Shown here in pieces: positions 32,371-42,081 of a DNA stretch of 64,000 nucleotides. The stretch spans positions 3,596,001 to 3,660,000 of the forward strand of contig OU452208.1 in the NCBI GenBank assembly GCA_911728435.2, given 5' to 3'. The stretch's first letter is position 1. Each line of letters begins with the position of its first letter. Below the pieces are notes generated by a model. It saw only the letters and a program-made list of their open reading frames with translations, made no database searches and was not told the DNA's origin. This DNA comes from Apoderus coryli. Its lineage: Eukaryota > Arthropoda > Insecta > Coleoptera > Attelabidae. The position numbers and the translations under genes were made by a program.

Positions 32371-34480
32371 ATAATTATAATAATAATAATCTCTTTATTG
32401 TCTAACAGGTATTGCTACCCAATAACAAGACAAAATCTTACATTAACAAAAACAATTGCCTAGCATTAGCATACAAAAATACCCAACTTAGAACTAACTT
32501 AAAACTAACTGAAAAATAGAAAAATACAAAAAAAAAATACACGCATCAAAACGAAAGAAAATTGAGAGGATTACAAGAACAATTAATAATAACAATAAAT
32601 AATTAACACATGAACATAATTCATCAAAACAAATACAAATCAGTAGCCCGCAAACATGTCTCTAAACTTTTCTTAAAAGAATCAAGCGATACATTAAAAA
32701 AATCAACGTGTTCATTAATAACTAATCGGTTGCTGTATTTACAAGCCCGAAATAGCGGTGCTTTAGATTCATAATTAGAAGGAATCTGTGGCACCCGAAA
32801 TAAACTAGCGCTTCTACAGTGAACCCTAGGGACACGAAACCATAGCTGCTGAAGCAACTGAGGACAATCCAACATATTGTTGATCAATCTAAAAAGAAAG
32901 ATCTGAGACGCGAAGATGCGTCTCTCGGCTAACGGCCGAAATCCAAACCTTGCCAGTAACAGGCCGTGATCACACCCACCAAAATAGACACAACAAAGGC
33001 GAAATAGAGACTTTTCAGGCAGTCCATGTTGTTGAATTCTCTGGTCTGTCTAAAAATAAATCCTAACATTCGCAAAGCATTAGCAGAAACTTGCTCAATG
33101 GGGTAGTTGAAAAATAAATCACCATCCAAGTATACACCAAGATCTTTGATTAAAGCGCAGCGTTCAAATTTGAATTATCGATGGTGTAGTTTCGCAAAAA
33201 CGGATCTTGACGTCTTGTAAATGTCACCGACTTACATTTGTTCAGATTTAGAGGAAGTCTATTTAGATCACACCATTCTGAAAGCCGACACAGATCTGTT
33301 TGAAGCTGTGCGCAATCGTTCTGACAAACAACAGTGGGATACAATTTTAAATCATCCGCAAACAACAAATAATTGCTATTGAAACCAGAGCCAATATCGT
33401 TTACGAATATTGCAAAGAGAAGAGGAGCCAGCGTACTGCCCTGCGGAGTTCCACTTGAGGCTGTGAATGAACTTGAACTGAATCCATTGTATTCAACAAA
33501 TTGTTGCCGTGCTCCCAGATAGGACTGAAAAAAAGATATCAGATTCCTGCCGAAGCCAATGTCGCACATCTTCTGTTGAATCAGGGAATGATCAATCTTA
33601 TCGAACGCCTTGGAAAAGTCAGTATAGATTGCGTCGACTTGCAAACCTCGACCGACAGCCGGAATTACATCCTGCAGGAAAGTGGTTAGATTGGTCACCG
33701 TAGAACGACCCTTAATGCACCCATGTTGCTGGTAAACTAGCCTATGTTTTATTTGCCCAAATAACTTCTTGTACAGAGCAATTTCAAAAACCTTTGCGAA
33801 ATTAGGAAGAATTGAAATAGGTCGATAGTTTTCGATTCTGTTAATATCTCCCGATTTATGTATAGGACATATACGAGCTATCTTCCAGTAGTCAGGAAAC
33901 AAGTTGGACCGCAGGGATAAATTAAAAATGTAATACAATGGTTCCACAAATGCATAAGCACAATCTTTAACCACCATCGCGGGTAGGTTATCTATACCTG
34001 CAGTCATCTTCGGTTTTAGACTTTTCAGAGCACTTAGAATATCTTCCATATCCAAGCTCCCCACATCTACCAGATCATCACTGTTAAAAGTCTCAGCATA
34101 GTCCTGGCTTATCGAATCAACATAGACACTACGAAAATGATTGGCAAATCCGGAAACGATATTTATTGGACCTGATATTTCAGTGCCCTGCTCGTCAAAC
34201 ATAACACCAGGAATACGTGACCTTTGTTTTTTATTCTGAACAAACCTCCAAAGATGTGCCGGATCAGCTCTTATTGAGTGTTGAATGCGATTTATATATA
34301 TTCTGTATGCTTGCTCGATTTCTATCTTTATCCTTGATCTTTATAACCTGAACTTAGACAAGTAGTGCGGTGCTCCAGAAGTCTTCCACCTGCATAGGCA
34401 TTTATGTTTCTCTTTAATATCCCTTATGAGATCCAAGGAATACCAACAGGGATAGCAATATTTTTTTGATCGTTGTTTAA
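32371..34480 (-). mobile_element. Jockey/CR1-type LINE, 5'-truncated
   Basis: The polymerase is in the ORF 34202-33150 on the minus strand: KMTAGIDNLPAMVVKDCA, ENYRPISILPNFAKVFE, VDAIYTDFSKAFDKIDHS, SSGTPQGSTLAPLLF and [11 protein letters not shown] (FADD catalytic box). The C-terminal part is split over 33129-32929 and 32887-32624, showing frameshifts. Coding similarity continues upstream to about 34460 in broken frames (the linker before the polymerase). The 3' end has CAATAAAGAG and an (ATT)n tail at 32375-32390. It is related to 35060-36845 and 3331-5282, and inactive. Confidence 0.85.
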
Positions 34481-34601
34481 AAATTATGCCTACTTAATAA
34501 TTTAAAAAGAAACCCTCGTATATAACAGACAAAGTAGCTGACAATATAAACAAATATGTTTAAACTAAAAAACCTAAAATGATACCAACCAACGTGTGCC
34601 T

Positions 34602-34897
34602 AAAGGCCCCAGTACACATGTGGCCAACTAGTTGGGCCAATTATTTGGGCAAAAAATTGAGACACTGTTTACACATATGCGTCATTGGGCCAACTAGTTG
34701 GTTTGGGTTGGGTTAAGATCTTTTGATGTGTGTTCGAAGATCTTTTGATGTGTGTACGAAAAACCGGCAACATTCGGCTCGACTTCCAACGTTGGTCGCC
34801 AACGGCCAACGTTGGCGACCATCGACCAACTCACACAGAGGTGGTCTTGTACACATTGGCCCAACTAGTTGGCCACATGTGTACTGGCGCCTTTATA
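34602..34897. mobile_element. MITE with palindromic CCAACTAGTTGG motifs
   Basis: Ends are inverted: CCTAAAGGCCCCAGTACACA at 34609 against TGTGTACTGGCGCCTTTATA ending near 34896. The length is about 300 bases with no coding capacity. Inside are three copies of CCAACTAGTTGG (near 34625, 34690, 34862) and two of CCAACGTTGG (near 34787, 34807). Short ORFs through it arise from the repeats. Confidence 0.75.
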
Positions 34898-35059
34898 GGT
34901 GGAAATAAAAATTAATTCCGAAAGACGCGAGGACACCTTTTTTAATGTATGAAAAATTGAACGCCTGTCATGAACAGGAGACGATTTAGGCAAAGATTTA
35001 ATGTACACATAATCTAAGGATATACAAACAGATCGTTCAGCAGATAACTTGTTAAAACT

Positions 35060-36845
35060 CGATCGATCGATTGCCTGGTAGTATGACGTACAATGGTAAT
35101 AATATTGATGATCCGCAGGAGCTTGTCAATAAATTTGCGGATTTTTTCAACACATCATACGTTGCATCTCAGGCATTTGATATTGATCAGGAATTGTTTG
35201 ATGTTGTGAATGTGTCTCATTTACCGGACCGTGTGATTACTGAGACGGAGGTCTATGGAGCTTTGAGAAGGTTAAAAGCTAAATTAACATCGGGTCCTGA
35301 TGGTATACAATCTTTTGTAATTAGGGATTGCGCTACTGTGTTTGCTAAACCATTGTGTACAATATTCAATGTTTCTTTGCGATCGTGTAGTTTCCCCTCT
35401 GATTGGAAATCTTCTAGAGTAACGCCGGTTTATAAGAAGGGAGATAAACAGGATATTTCAAATTATAGACCAATTTCCATACAGTCGTGTTTTTCTAAAG
35501 TTTTTGAATTTGTGCTCCATGATATTATTATGAGCCATGTTAGGCGTCAGGTTTCATCGGTACAACATGGCTTTTTTCCCGGTCGTTCTACGTCAACTAA
35601 TTTATTGGTTTTAACACAGTTTTTAACTGAGCGACTTGATAACGGGGGTCAGGTAGATGTAATCTACACTGATTTTTCTAAAGCCTTTGATAGACTTGAT
35701 CATGGTATTCTACTGCGTAAACTGTGTCGTTATAATTTACTGCTGCCTTTGAAGTCGTATCTCAAGGATAGATTTCAGTATGTGGAAAGTCGAAGATTTC
35801 GTTCCGCAAATTTTAAAGTGTCATCTGGTGTTCCCCAGGGCTCTGTCCTTGGACCATTGTTGTTCCTGTGTTTTATCGATGATATTTCTAGTGGCTTGAC
35901 AAATAGTTCGTTATTATATGCTGACGACTTCAAATTATATTCTGTCATTAATAGTACTGAAGATTGTTCTCATCTTCAGGACGATTTAAATGTTGTATAT
36001 GAGTGGTGTGTCCGTAATAATCTTTATCTGAATATTGATAAATGTTTTAGTGTTTCCTATACACGGAAAATAAACCCTGTCAAATTTTCATATTGTATAA
36101 ATAATAGTCCATTAACAACTTGTGATGAGTTTAAAGATTTAGGTGTTTGGTTTGATGGTAAACTGAGCTTTACTAATCATTACAATAATATAGTTTCAGC
36201 ATCCTATAGATCTCTGGGTTTTATTGTGCGCAATTCGAAAGAGTTTGTGACACCTCAAACTCTCATTGTTCTTTTCAACGCATTTGTCAGATCTAAACTG
36301 AAATATGCATCTGTAGTATGGAATCCTATGTATGCCATACATATAAATAATATTGAACGCATCCAGCGTCGTTTTGCCAAGTTGCTGTGGTTTCGGGTTG
36401 ATGGGGTTTATCCATCCATTGGGTTTCCTCATGATATTCTGTTAAACCGTTTTAATCTAGTACCATTAAATACTCGGAGAGAATATTCCGCTCTAGTATT
36501 GCTCTTTAAAATTATTAATGGACTTCTTGACTGTCCAGAGCTTTTAAGCCAGATTCCTTTTTGTGTCCCAAATCTACGTACACGTAATAACGGAATTGTA
36601 TTTTACTTTCCGGCCCCGCGTACTAATTTGTTGTTGCGTTCCCCTTTATATTTTATGTGCCATATTTGTAACTCTGTGTCCAAGCAAATTGATATTTTTA
36701 ATTCAACTTTGTCTTGTATAAAAAATATATTTCTTAGAATATAAATTTAGTGTTAGATATTAAGAATTTACTGTAATTTTTCCTGCCCTTTAATTGGATT
36801 ATTTATCTGTCTGGGCAGTGTACCTTAAATAAATAAATAAATAAA
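35060..36845 (+). mobile_element. Jockey/CR1-type LINE with intact polymerase frame
   Basis: A 5'-truncated LINE that starts near 35060 and ends in an (AAATA)n run (36824-36845) after its 3' untranslated region. It is the least damaged copy of the family seen in the window, and its tail lies about 410 bases from the Gadd45 TATA box. Confidence 0.87.
35071..36744 (+). CDS. LINE reverse transcriptase (ORF2 C-terminal 557 residues)
   Basis: One unbroken frame. The fingers and palm hold [79 protein letters not shown] and LLYADDFKLYS (YADD). The thumb follows with FKDLGVWFDGKLSF, YASVVWNPMYAIH and IQRRFAKLLWFR, and then a C-terminal region to KNIFLRI. All polymerase motifs 1-7 appear intact. The upstream endonuclease and any ORF1 are absent, so the copy is dead on arrival by truncation, yet the missing mutations suggest it is young. 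The first Met is simply the first after the truncation. Confidence 0.9.
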   Translation: MPGSMTYNGNNIDDPQELVNKFADFFNTSYVASQAFDIDQELFDVVNVSHLPDRVITETEVYGALRRLKAKLTSGPDGIQSFVIRDCATVFAKPLCTIFNVSLRSCSFPSDWKSSRVTPVYKKGDKQDISNYRPISIQSCFSKVFEFVLHDIIMSHVRRQVSSVQHGFFPGRSTSTNLLVLTQFLTERLDNGGQVDVIYTDFSKAFDRLDHGILLRKLCRYNLLLPLKSYLKDRFQYVESRRFRSANFKVSSGVPQGSVLGPLLFLCFIDDISSGLTNSSLLYADDFKLYSVINSTEDCSHLQDDLNVVYEWCVRNNLYLNIDKCFSVSYTRKINPVKFSYCINNSPLTTCDEFKDLGVWFDGKLSFTNHYNNIVSASYRSLGFIVRNSKEFVTPQTLIVLFNAFVRSKLKYASVVWNPMYAIHINNIERIQRRFAKLLWFRVDGVYPSIGFPHDILLNRFNLVPLNTRREYSALVLLFKIINGLLDCPELLSQIPFCVPNLRTRNNGIVFYFPAPRTNLLLRSPLYFMCHICNSVSKQIDIFNSTLSCIKNIFLRI

Positions 36846-37255
36846 ACACTTTTTTTTTCATTTATTTCATTCAAAAGCTTTGATGATAACTGAAATCTAG
36901 CGATGTTGGAAGGTAACCAAATCTTCGCATACTGCTGTACAAATTTGCAATACCTACTGCGCCCAGACGAAACTTTCACCACAGCATGTGCTTTCACGTT
37001 AATACAAGTATCAGTGACAAAGGCACAAACTTGCAAAAACTACAAATTTGCATGTTAAAACTTCTCCAGATTTGATTCGTATCGTATCGTATTTGTACTT
37101 GACTTACTATAAAGCAATGCGGATTTTCAATTGACCACTGGTGCATCAGAACCACAACCTCGCGAAATTCCCTGAATAATGAAAAATAATCTTCAATACA
37201 TAATGGCGCCCTGCCCCTGACCCCTGCCTCTTTAAACATTCATAACTGGCGGCCG

Positions 37256-37290
37256 TATAAATGCGCGACGCTACACAATTTCGTCATTAT
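37256..37290 (+). promoter_or_regulatory. Gadd45 core promoter (TATA and initiator)
   Basis: TATAAATG at 37256-37263, and TCATTAT at 37284-37290 with its A at 37286, 30 bases downstream: the usual TATA-initiator spacing in insects. The surroundings are locally GC-richer (CTGGCGGCCG before the TATA). Predicted start of transcription near 37286, giving a 5' leader of about 215 bases. Confidence 0.65.
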
Positions 37291-37500
37291 CACCTGTGGC
37301 GTCTGTCTTATGTGTATATTGTTTATCGAGAAATCGTGCAGTATTTGCGAAGCGTTTTAGAAATTATTACACAATATCGTGCCATTGTCATATAAATTGT
37401 GCAATCTTCAAGTGTTGTCTAATCAACAGTGTATCAATCAGTGAATCATAAAGTGAATTATTATAACAGTGTTAAACGAGGATTACTATCAAAAGACAAA

Positions 37501-37550
37501 ATGTGTATTACCAGCAATAACAACATCCATAAACCCAAAATGATTAACAG
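37501..37550 (+). CDS. Gadd45: Gadd45 coding exon 1
   Basis: Encodes MCITSNNNIHKPKMIN and two bases of the next codon; donor AACAG|GTGGGT. The following ORF at 37551-37757 is intron. Confidence 0.88.
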
Positions 37551-38900
37551 GTGGGTTTAGTAATAATATTTTCGATGAATTTCAATTCAGTCATTATGCA
37601 TTTGCAGTTTGCAAACGGTTTTGAATTAGAAAGTCTTATTAAGTATTATTTATTTGAAAGGTACCTACCTAGCTTAAAAATAAAAACAATAAATTATAAC
37701 AAAATTCCGCTCAATTCAACTTTTTTTAAACTAAACTATTTCACTAAAAAAACATAATCATATCCCTGAAAGATCACTTTACGTTCGGTACCCAAAACAT
37801 AAACTTGCACACCAGGCTTTTTTTAATTTAATTTCGGTCGTTGACGTGTTTCGGGAGCAAAAAACTGCATGATATGTCTTCGAAAGTACAGTGGCCTCTT
37901 TGTTTAGAAGTCTGATATACCTAATGATAGAAATATAATAACAGGCTAAATATTATAACACTAATTTTAACCTAGATCAGTGAACTTTGTTATATTTTTC
38001 GATCAAAAGTTTGAAGCACTGACTAGTGACAGGCCTAACAAGTAGCGTCGCGTCACAAAAAAAAACTAGGACATTCAAGGTCATTATTCACTGAAATGAA
38101 AATGATAGACAAATTTTCCGAGAAGATTGGGTTGTAAACATAGCTTAATATTTTGACATCACGCAACGACCAAAATACAGTGAACGTAAATTATTGACAG
38201 ACTTAACAAAGAATTCCCTGTATAGGTTATCGACTTTTCTAATTAATTTAACTAATTCAATTTACATGTAAGGTAGGAAAATTTTAATATAATTTAAACC
38301 AAAAACTTATCGTTTGTTTTTTCAATTTCAGAAATAAATTGGGTCGCGTTGTCAAAGCCACCTTGACACGAGCAAAAATTGAAAGACGGTTAGTGTGTGG
38401 ACTGTTGCCGGCCATAGCCCACTTGGAGAAAAACGCCGAAGATGTGGTTTTATGTGTGTTGCCACAATCACGACCTGGTGATGCCACTACACATATGCAA
38501 ACTGTGTTGTTGCAAGCTTTTTGCTTTGAAAATTACATACCAGTGATACAGGTTAGTAATATTTGAACACATTATGAATATAATCTATTAAAAATCACCC
38601 ATTAAAGAAAACAAACTTTTAATTATCCATGCTCTTAAACGAAAAGCTAACGAAACTTTTCTCCTCTTACAGGTAAACAATCCAGAGAAGCTCGCAGCTT
38701 ATTGTGGCATCCCCGCAAGAAACAAAACACTATCACCTTCATGTAATTGTGCTATAATTACTCGGGACATCTCAGTATCATCTAGCGAAAATGAGGACAA
38801 ACACAGTATGTCATCATCATCATCAGAACAAATCTTAACAGACTTTTACGAATCTACATTGGAGGAATATCCACAGCCAATTATCGAATTACCCATTTGA
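37501..38900 (+). CDS. Gadd45: Gadd45 growth-arrest and DNA-damage-inducible protein (three exons)
   Basis: Exons 37501-37550, 38332-38551 and 38673-38900 join in frame (GT-AG at every junction) to 165 codons plus stop, the usual Gadd45 length. The core is the L7Ae-like fold: VVKATLTRAKIERRLVCGLL, KNAEDVVLCVLPQSRPGD, THMQTVLLQAFCFENYIPVI, then QVNNPEKLAAYCGI and CAIITRD. The C-terminus is Ser/acid-rich (MSSSSSEQILTDFYESTLEE). Family members bind MEKK4/MTK1-type kinases and act in stress signalling through p38/JNK; DNA demethylation roles are described in vertebrates. The start at 37501 is the first ATG of the leader exon (ACAAAATGTG). It is a single-copy compact gene with its own TATA promoter. 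Confidence 0.95.
38332..38551 (+). CDS. Gadd45: Gadd45 coding exon 2
   Basis: Acceptor TTTCAG|AAATAA, donor ATACAG|GTTAGT; ends in phase 0. It carries most of the L7Ae-like core. Confidence 0.95.
38673..38900 (+). CDS. Gadd45: Gadd45 coding exon 3
   Basis: Acceptor CTCTTACAG|GTAAAC; the frame runs VNNPEKLAAYCGIPARNKTL and on to QPIIELPI and TGA. It is too short a reading unit to stand out alone but joins exactly to exon 2. Confidence 0.95.
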   Translation, partial: VNNPEKLAAYCGIPARNKTLSPSCNCAIITRDISVSSSENEDKHSMSSSSSEQILTDFYESTLEEYPQPIIELPI

Positions 38901-39330
38901 AATAACCGATGCCATATTGTGACACTTCATGGCTGATTTGATAATTATTGTTTTATAATAACATAATATTGTTATATGATCGATTGTCATTTGTCTTTAT
39001 TTGACATGAGAGATGAGTTGTTTAAGAGTGGGCATGTTGCCCTGGAGGGCATTGAAAATTGTTTTGACATTTCTTTTATTGATTATTTATGTCAAAATAA
39101 TTAGATGTAAGATAATATGCTTTACATATTTTGAAAATGAAAGAGAGAAAACTGTAAAAAGAGGAATTTATTTTTTAAATAAGTGTAAGACAAAGTAGAC
39201 GAGACTAAAAATAAAGTAGAACTTAAGATATTGTAGATTTTCGAATATTGTTGAAAACAAAACTGGAATGAATTGAAGAATATGTATTAATTATTTTATT
39301 TTGGAATAAATTAGCTTTACAAGCATAATA
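38901..39330 (+). terminator. Gadd45 3' untranslated region and poly(A) signals
   Basis: AATAAA hexamers at about 39209 and 39304 are followed by an AT/GT-rich stretch (GTGGAATGTGTTTTTTTTAC), which fits cleavage near 39330. A TTATTTATG element at about 39079-39087 could affect mRNA stability, as expected for a stress gene, but this is inference. Confidence 0.5.
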
Positions 39331-42020
39331 TTGTGGAATGTGTTTTTTTTACTAACTAAATTGTGTGAAACTTACTTTTGGTTCACTGCAGTAATGCACA
39401 TTTTGGGGTCTCATCAACAGATGGTGCAGCTGTTGACGAAGATGATTGACAATTAAAAAATAGCAAAGGCATTTGCTTTATAAAGACAATGGAAATTTTT
39501 ACGTCTAATTCGAGCTTTGTATGCATTGAAACCCCAGAAATAGAAAAAGCTATTTATAATTTATGTCTAAATATGATTAAAAACAGAACCATTGTGTTTA
39601 GGGTTATTCTTTCGTAGTGATTGATCTGAACAAGTGAATGTGATTAAACTGAATGTGATTATACTGAACTGAATATTTGGCGAAACCGAAAGATCATCTT
39701 TTTTGTGATTGTCTTTCACTTAACCTCGAAAACTTGTCAAAACAACCAAATCTGCTCTGAAAACTGGAAAATTATTTCTTCCATGATATTATTATCCATG
39801 TTTTAAACTTTTACAATGTATTGGTTTGATTCGAAATCATATTCCAATTATTCTCTCAAAATTCAATACTTTTAGAGGTTAAGTAGTAGTAGTAGTAGTA
39901 GAAGTGAACGATGTCGAAAGAATACGCACAATCGTGAATGAACTGACAATTTTCAGATTGTTCACTTAGTTCAGTACGAAAGAATAACCCTATAATAAAC
40001 AGCATAACCGATTAGCTGCAATTATTGTGACTGTAGTGTGAACGGAGCTTAAGTTTCGGGAAAGTAAACTGTAATTACAAAGCAATCAGGTATACCGATC
40101 GACTGATAGATGGAGACATATTTTGCAAAACTCGTTAACTTGAGAACACACAAACAAGTAAGCACTGTTGTCAGATCTATTTTAACAATATATTTTATAT
40201 TATTTTAAATAAGTACTCCATTTTTAAGTGGAGTTAATGTGCTGTGTCAGCACATTAAGTGTTAAATTGATTTCGTGGAGTCTGACGTTTTATTTCTTAT
40301 GTACAATATTTGATATTTATCAAACCACTGTTTATTATCTAGACTAAAAAAATTGTAATTTTTTCGTTTATAAGGAAACACCATGAAGTTTTGGCAGTGA
40401 TTTAACAAAGTGCGGCGGAATTCAACTGCGTTGACAGACTAGCACAGAAAGTTACAGGGTGATCGCAAATTACAGTAGCATGGTTAACTAATAAAAATAC
40501 GCATGTCATTTTTCTCAAATTGAACACCTTATGTATATTACTGTACATGTAAAACACGAAAAAAATATGCCAAAAAAATTTAAATTAAATTTTGTATTCA
40601 ATAACAGTACTCCAAATTGAATAGGAAATCTAAAAGCATAGATTAGATTGTCCTACTTGAGAGTAGCAAAATATTTAGGTATTTCGGTATCAGACTTTGT
40701 TAAACTAAAGAAGTATTCACTTCTATCACGTGTACTGTGCTGCTTTTTCAATCACAGCATTTGGGGATTTAAGGAACAGGATTATCATATAAAATGGTGC
40801 GGAATGCAATAATGGTTTTAAAAAAAATACCTACTTGACTCATGGTACAATTGTACCATGTATTTACTTGACTTCATAGCTTCGTTAAATGTTTATCCTT
40901 GAAGAAAAAAAATGTATATGGCAACCCTGCGAATATCATGAACTAAGGAAATGAAGAATATCGGAAATGTAAATTGTAAATAAAAACAAAAACAAATTAT
41001 GAAAAATACAAGAGTAAATATTGTGATTGTGGTTTATGTAATGTTTATTTACTTTTTTAACTATTATTTTAATAATCTTTATTGTTAAGTAATAATAGAT
41101 AATAAATATATTACGGTATATTGCTTTTAGTCGGAATATGATAGAAATTATACCTACCAAACTCCAAACTATAGGCAAATTGAAAACCAAAAAATGAATA
41201 TTAATCGCTGATGCACAAATATTCAAGTTTTAAGGTAATTAGGATATACTTAACTGTAGATCTATAGGAAAAATGGGAAACGTGATATCAAATGATGAGC
41301 CGCATAACCAATTTTGGGCCAATCAAGGTAAAATAATGGTGGTAATTGTTTCTTATGAACATCAGCTACATGTTACTGTTAGTAGTTAACTTACAATCAT
41401 AATTTCAAATATACTTATATGGAAATAGAAATGATTTGTTGTGATGAATTAAATTAGCAGTTTTTTATTACATTTCGAATGACCTTCACTAATTTCTACA
41501 TTTTAGAACAAAGCACTAGAGTTAGGAGGAGGAGGACAAATAAATTATACAAAATTTATCATCGCAGTTGCAACAACACGTACCTAATATCTGTTAATCT
41601 CGTATTGTATTTCGATTAAGTATAGCAAAAAAATTTAGTAGCTAATTATTAACTTCACAAAGCGACGCAAACATATTGCTATATATTTGATCCGAAAATA
41701 TAATTACTTAAGTTATTATTGTTAGTAATTTGACAGTAACACTTGTTTTAGTCTACCGCTCGTAGTAAGAGATAAAATAGACTAACAAAACAGTAATTCG
41801 CAAGCACGTACTGTAATTAGGTGTATCTATTTTTGCAATATCACGCTGTGTAGATAAAATAAATACTTACCTAAATAATTGTTTTAAACTAAACAGTAAA
41901 CCAAAGTGCTATGGGTACACTTATTTATTGAATACCTACGCAACTAAAATCTAATTTTGAATAGTGTACGTTCATTTTAGATGATAATTGGACGAAAAAC
42001 TACGGAGAAAATCGTACAAA
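39331..42020. other. Spacer between Gadd45 and the transporter
   Basis: No gene recognised. It contains a (TAG)n run at about 39885-39902, a perfect hairpin at 40233-40257 and a perfect 20-base palindrome at 40841-40860. An acceptor-like TTCATTTTAG at 41971-41980 lies before the transporter start and may begin its first coding exon. Confidence 0.45.
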
Positions 42021-42081
42021 ATGTATAAAATAAATGTGGAAATCCCAATTTTTATATCGGTATTTGCATTTATGTTAACAG
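42021..42081 (+). CDS. SLC46-like exon 1 (start)
   Basis: [20 protein letters not shown] plus one base; donor ACAG|GTTAGT. Twenty residues forming the first half of TM1. It is short, but it joins in phase to exon 2. Confidence 0.7.

Noticed and set aside
34723..34915. Two overlapping 61-codon ORFs.
   Set aside because: They run through the palindromic MITE and derive from its repeats.
36803..37239. Minus-strand ORFs in the Gadd45 upstream region.
   Set aside because: They overlap each other and the LINE tail, and show no domain.
37551..37757. ORF of 68 codons after Gadd45 exon 1.
   Set aside because: It lies in Gadd45 intron 1, and the splice donor at 37551 explains the sequence.
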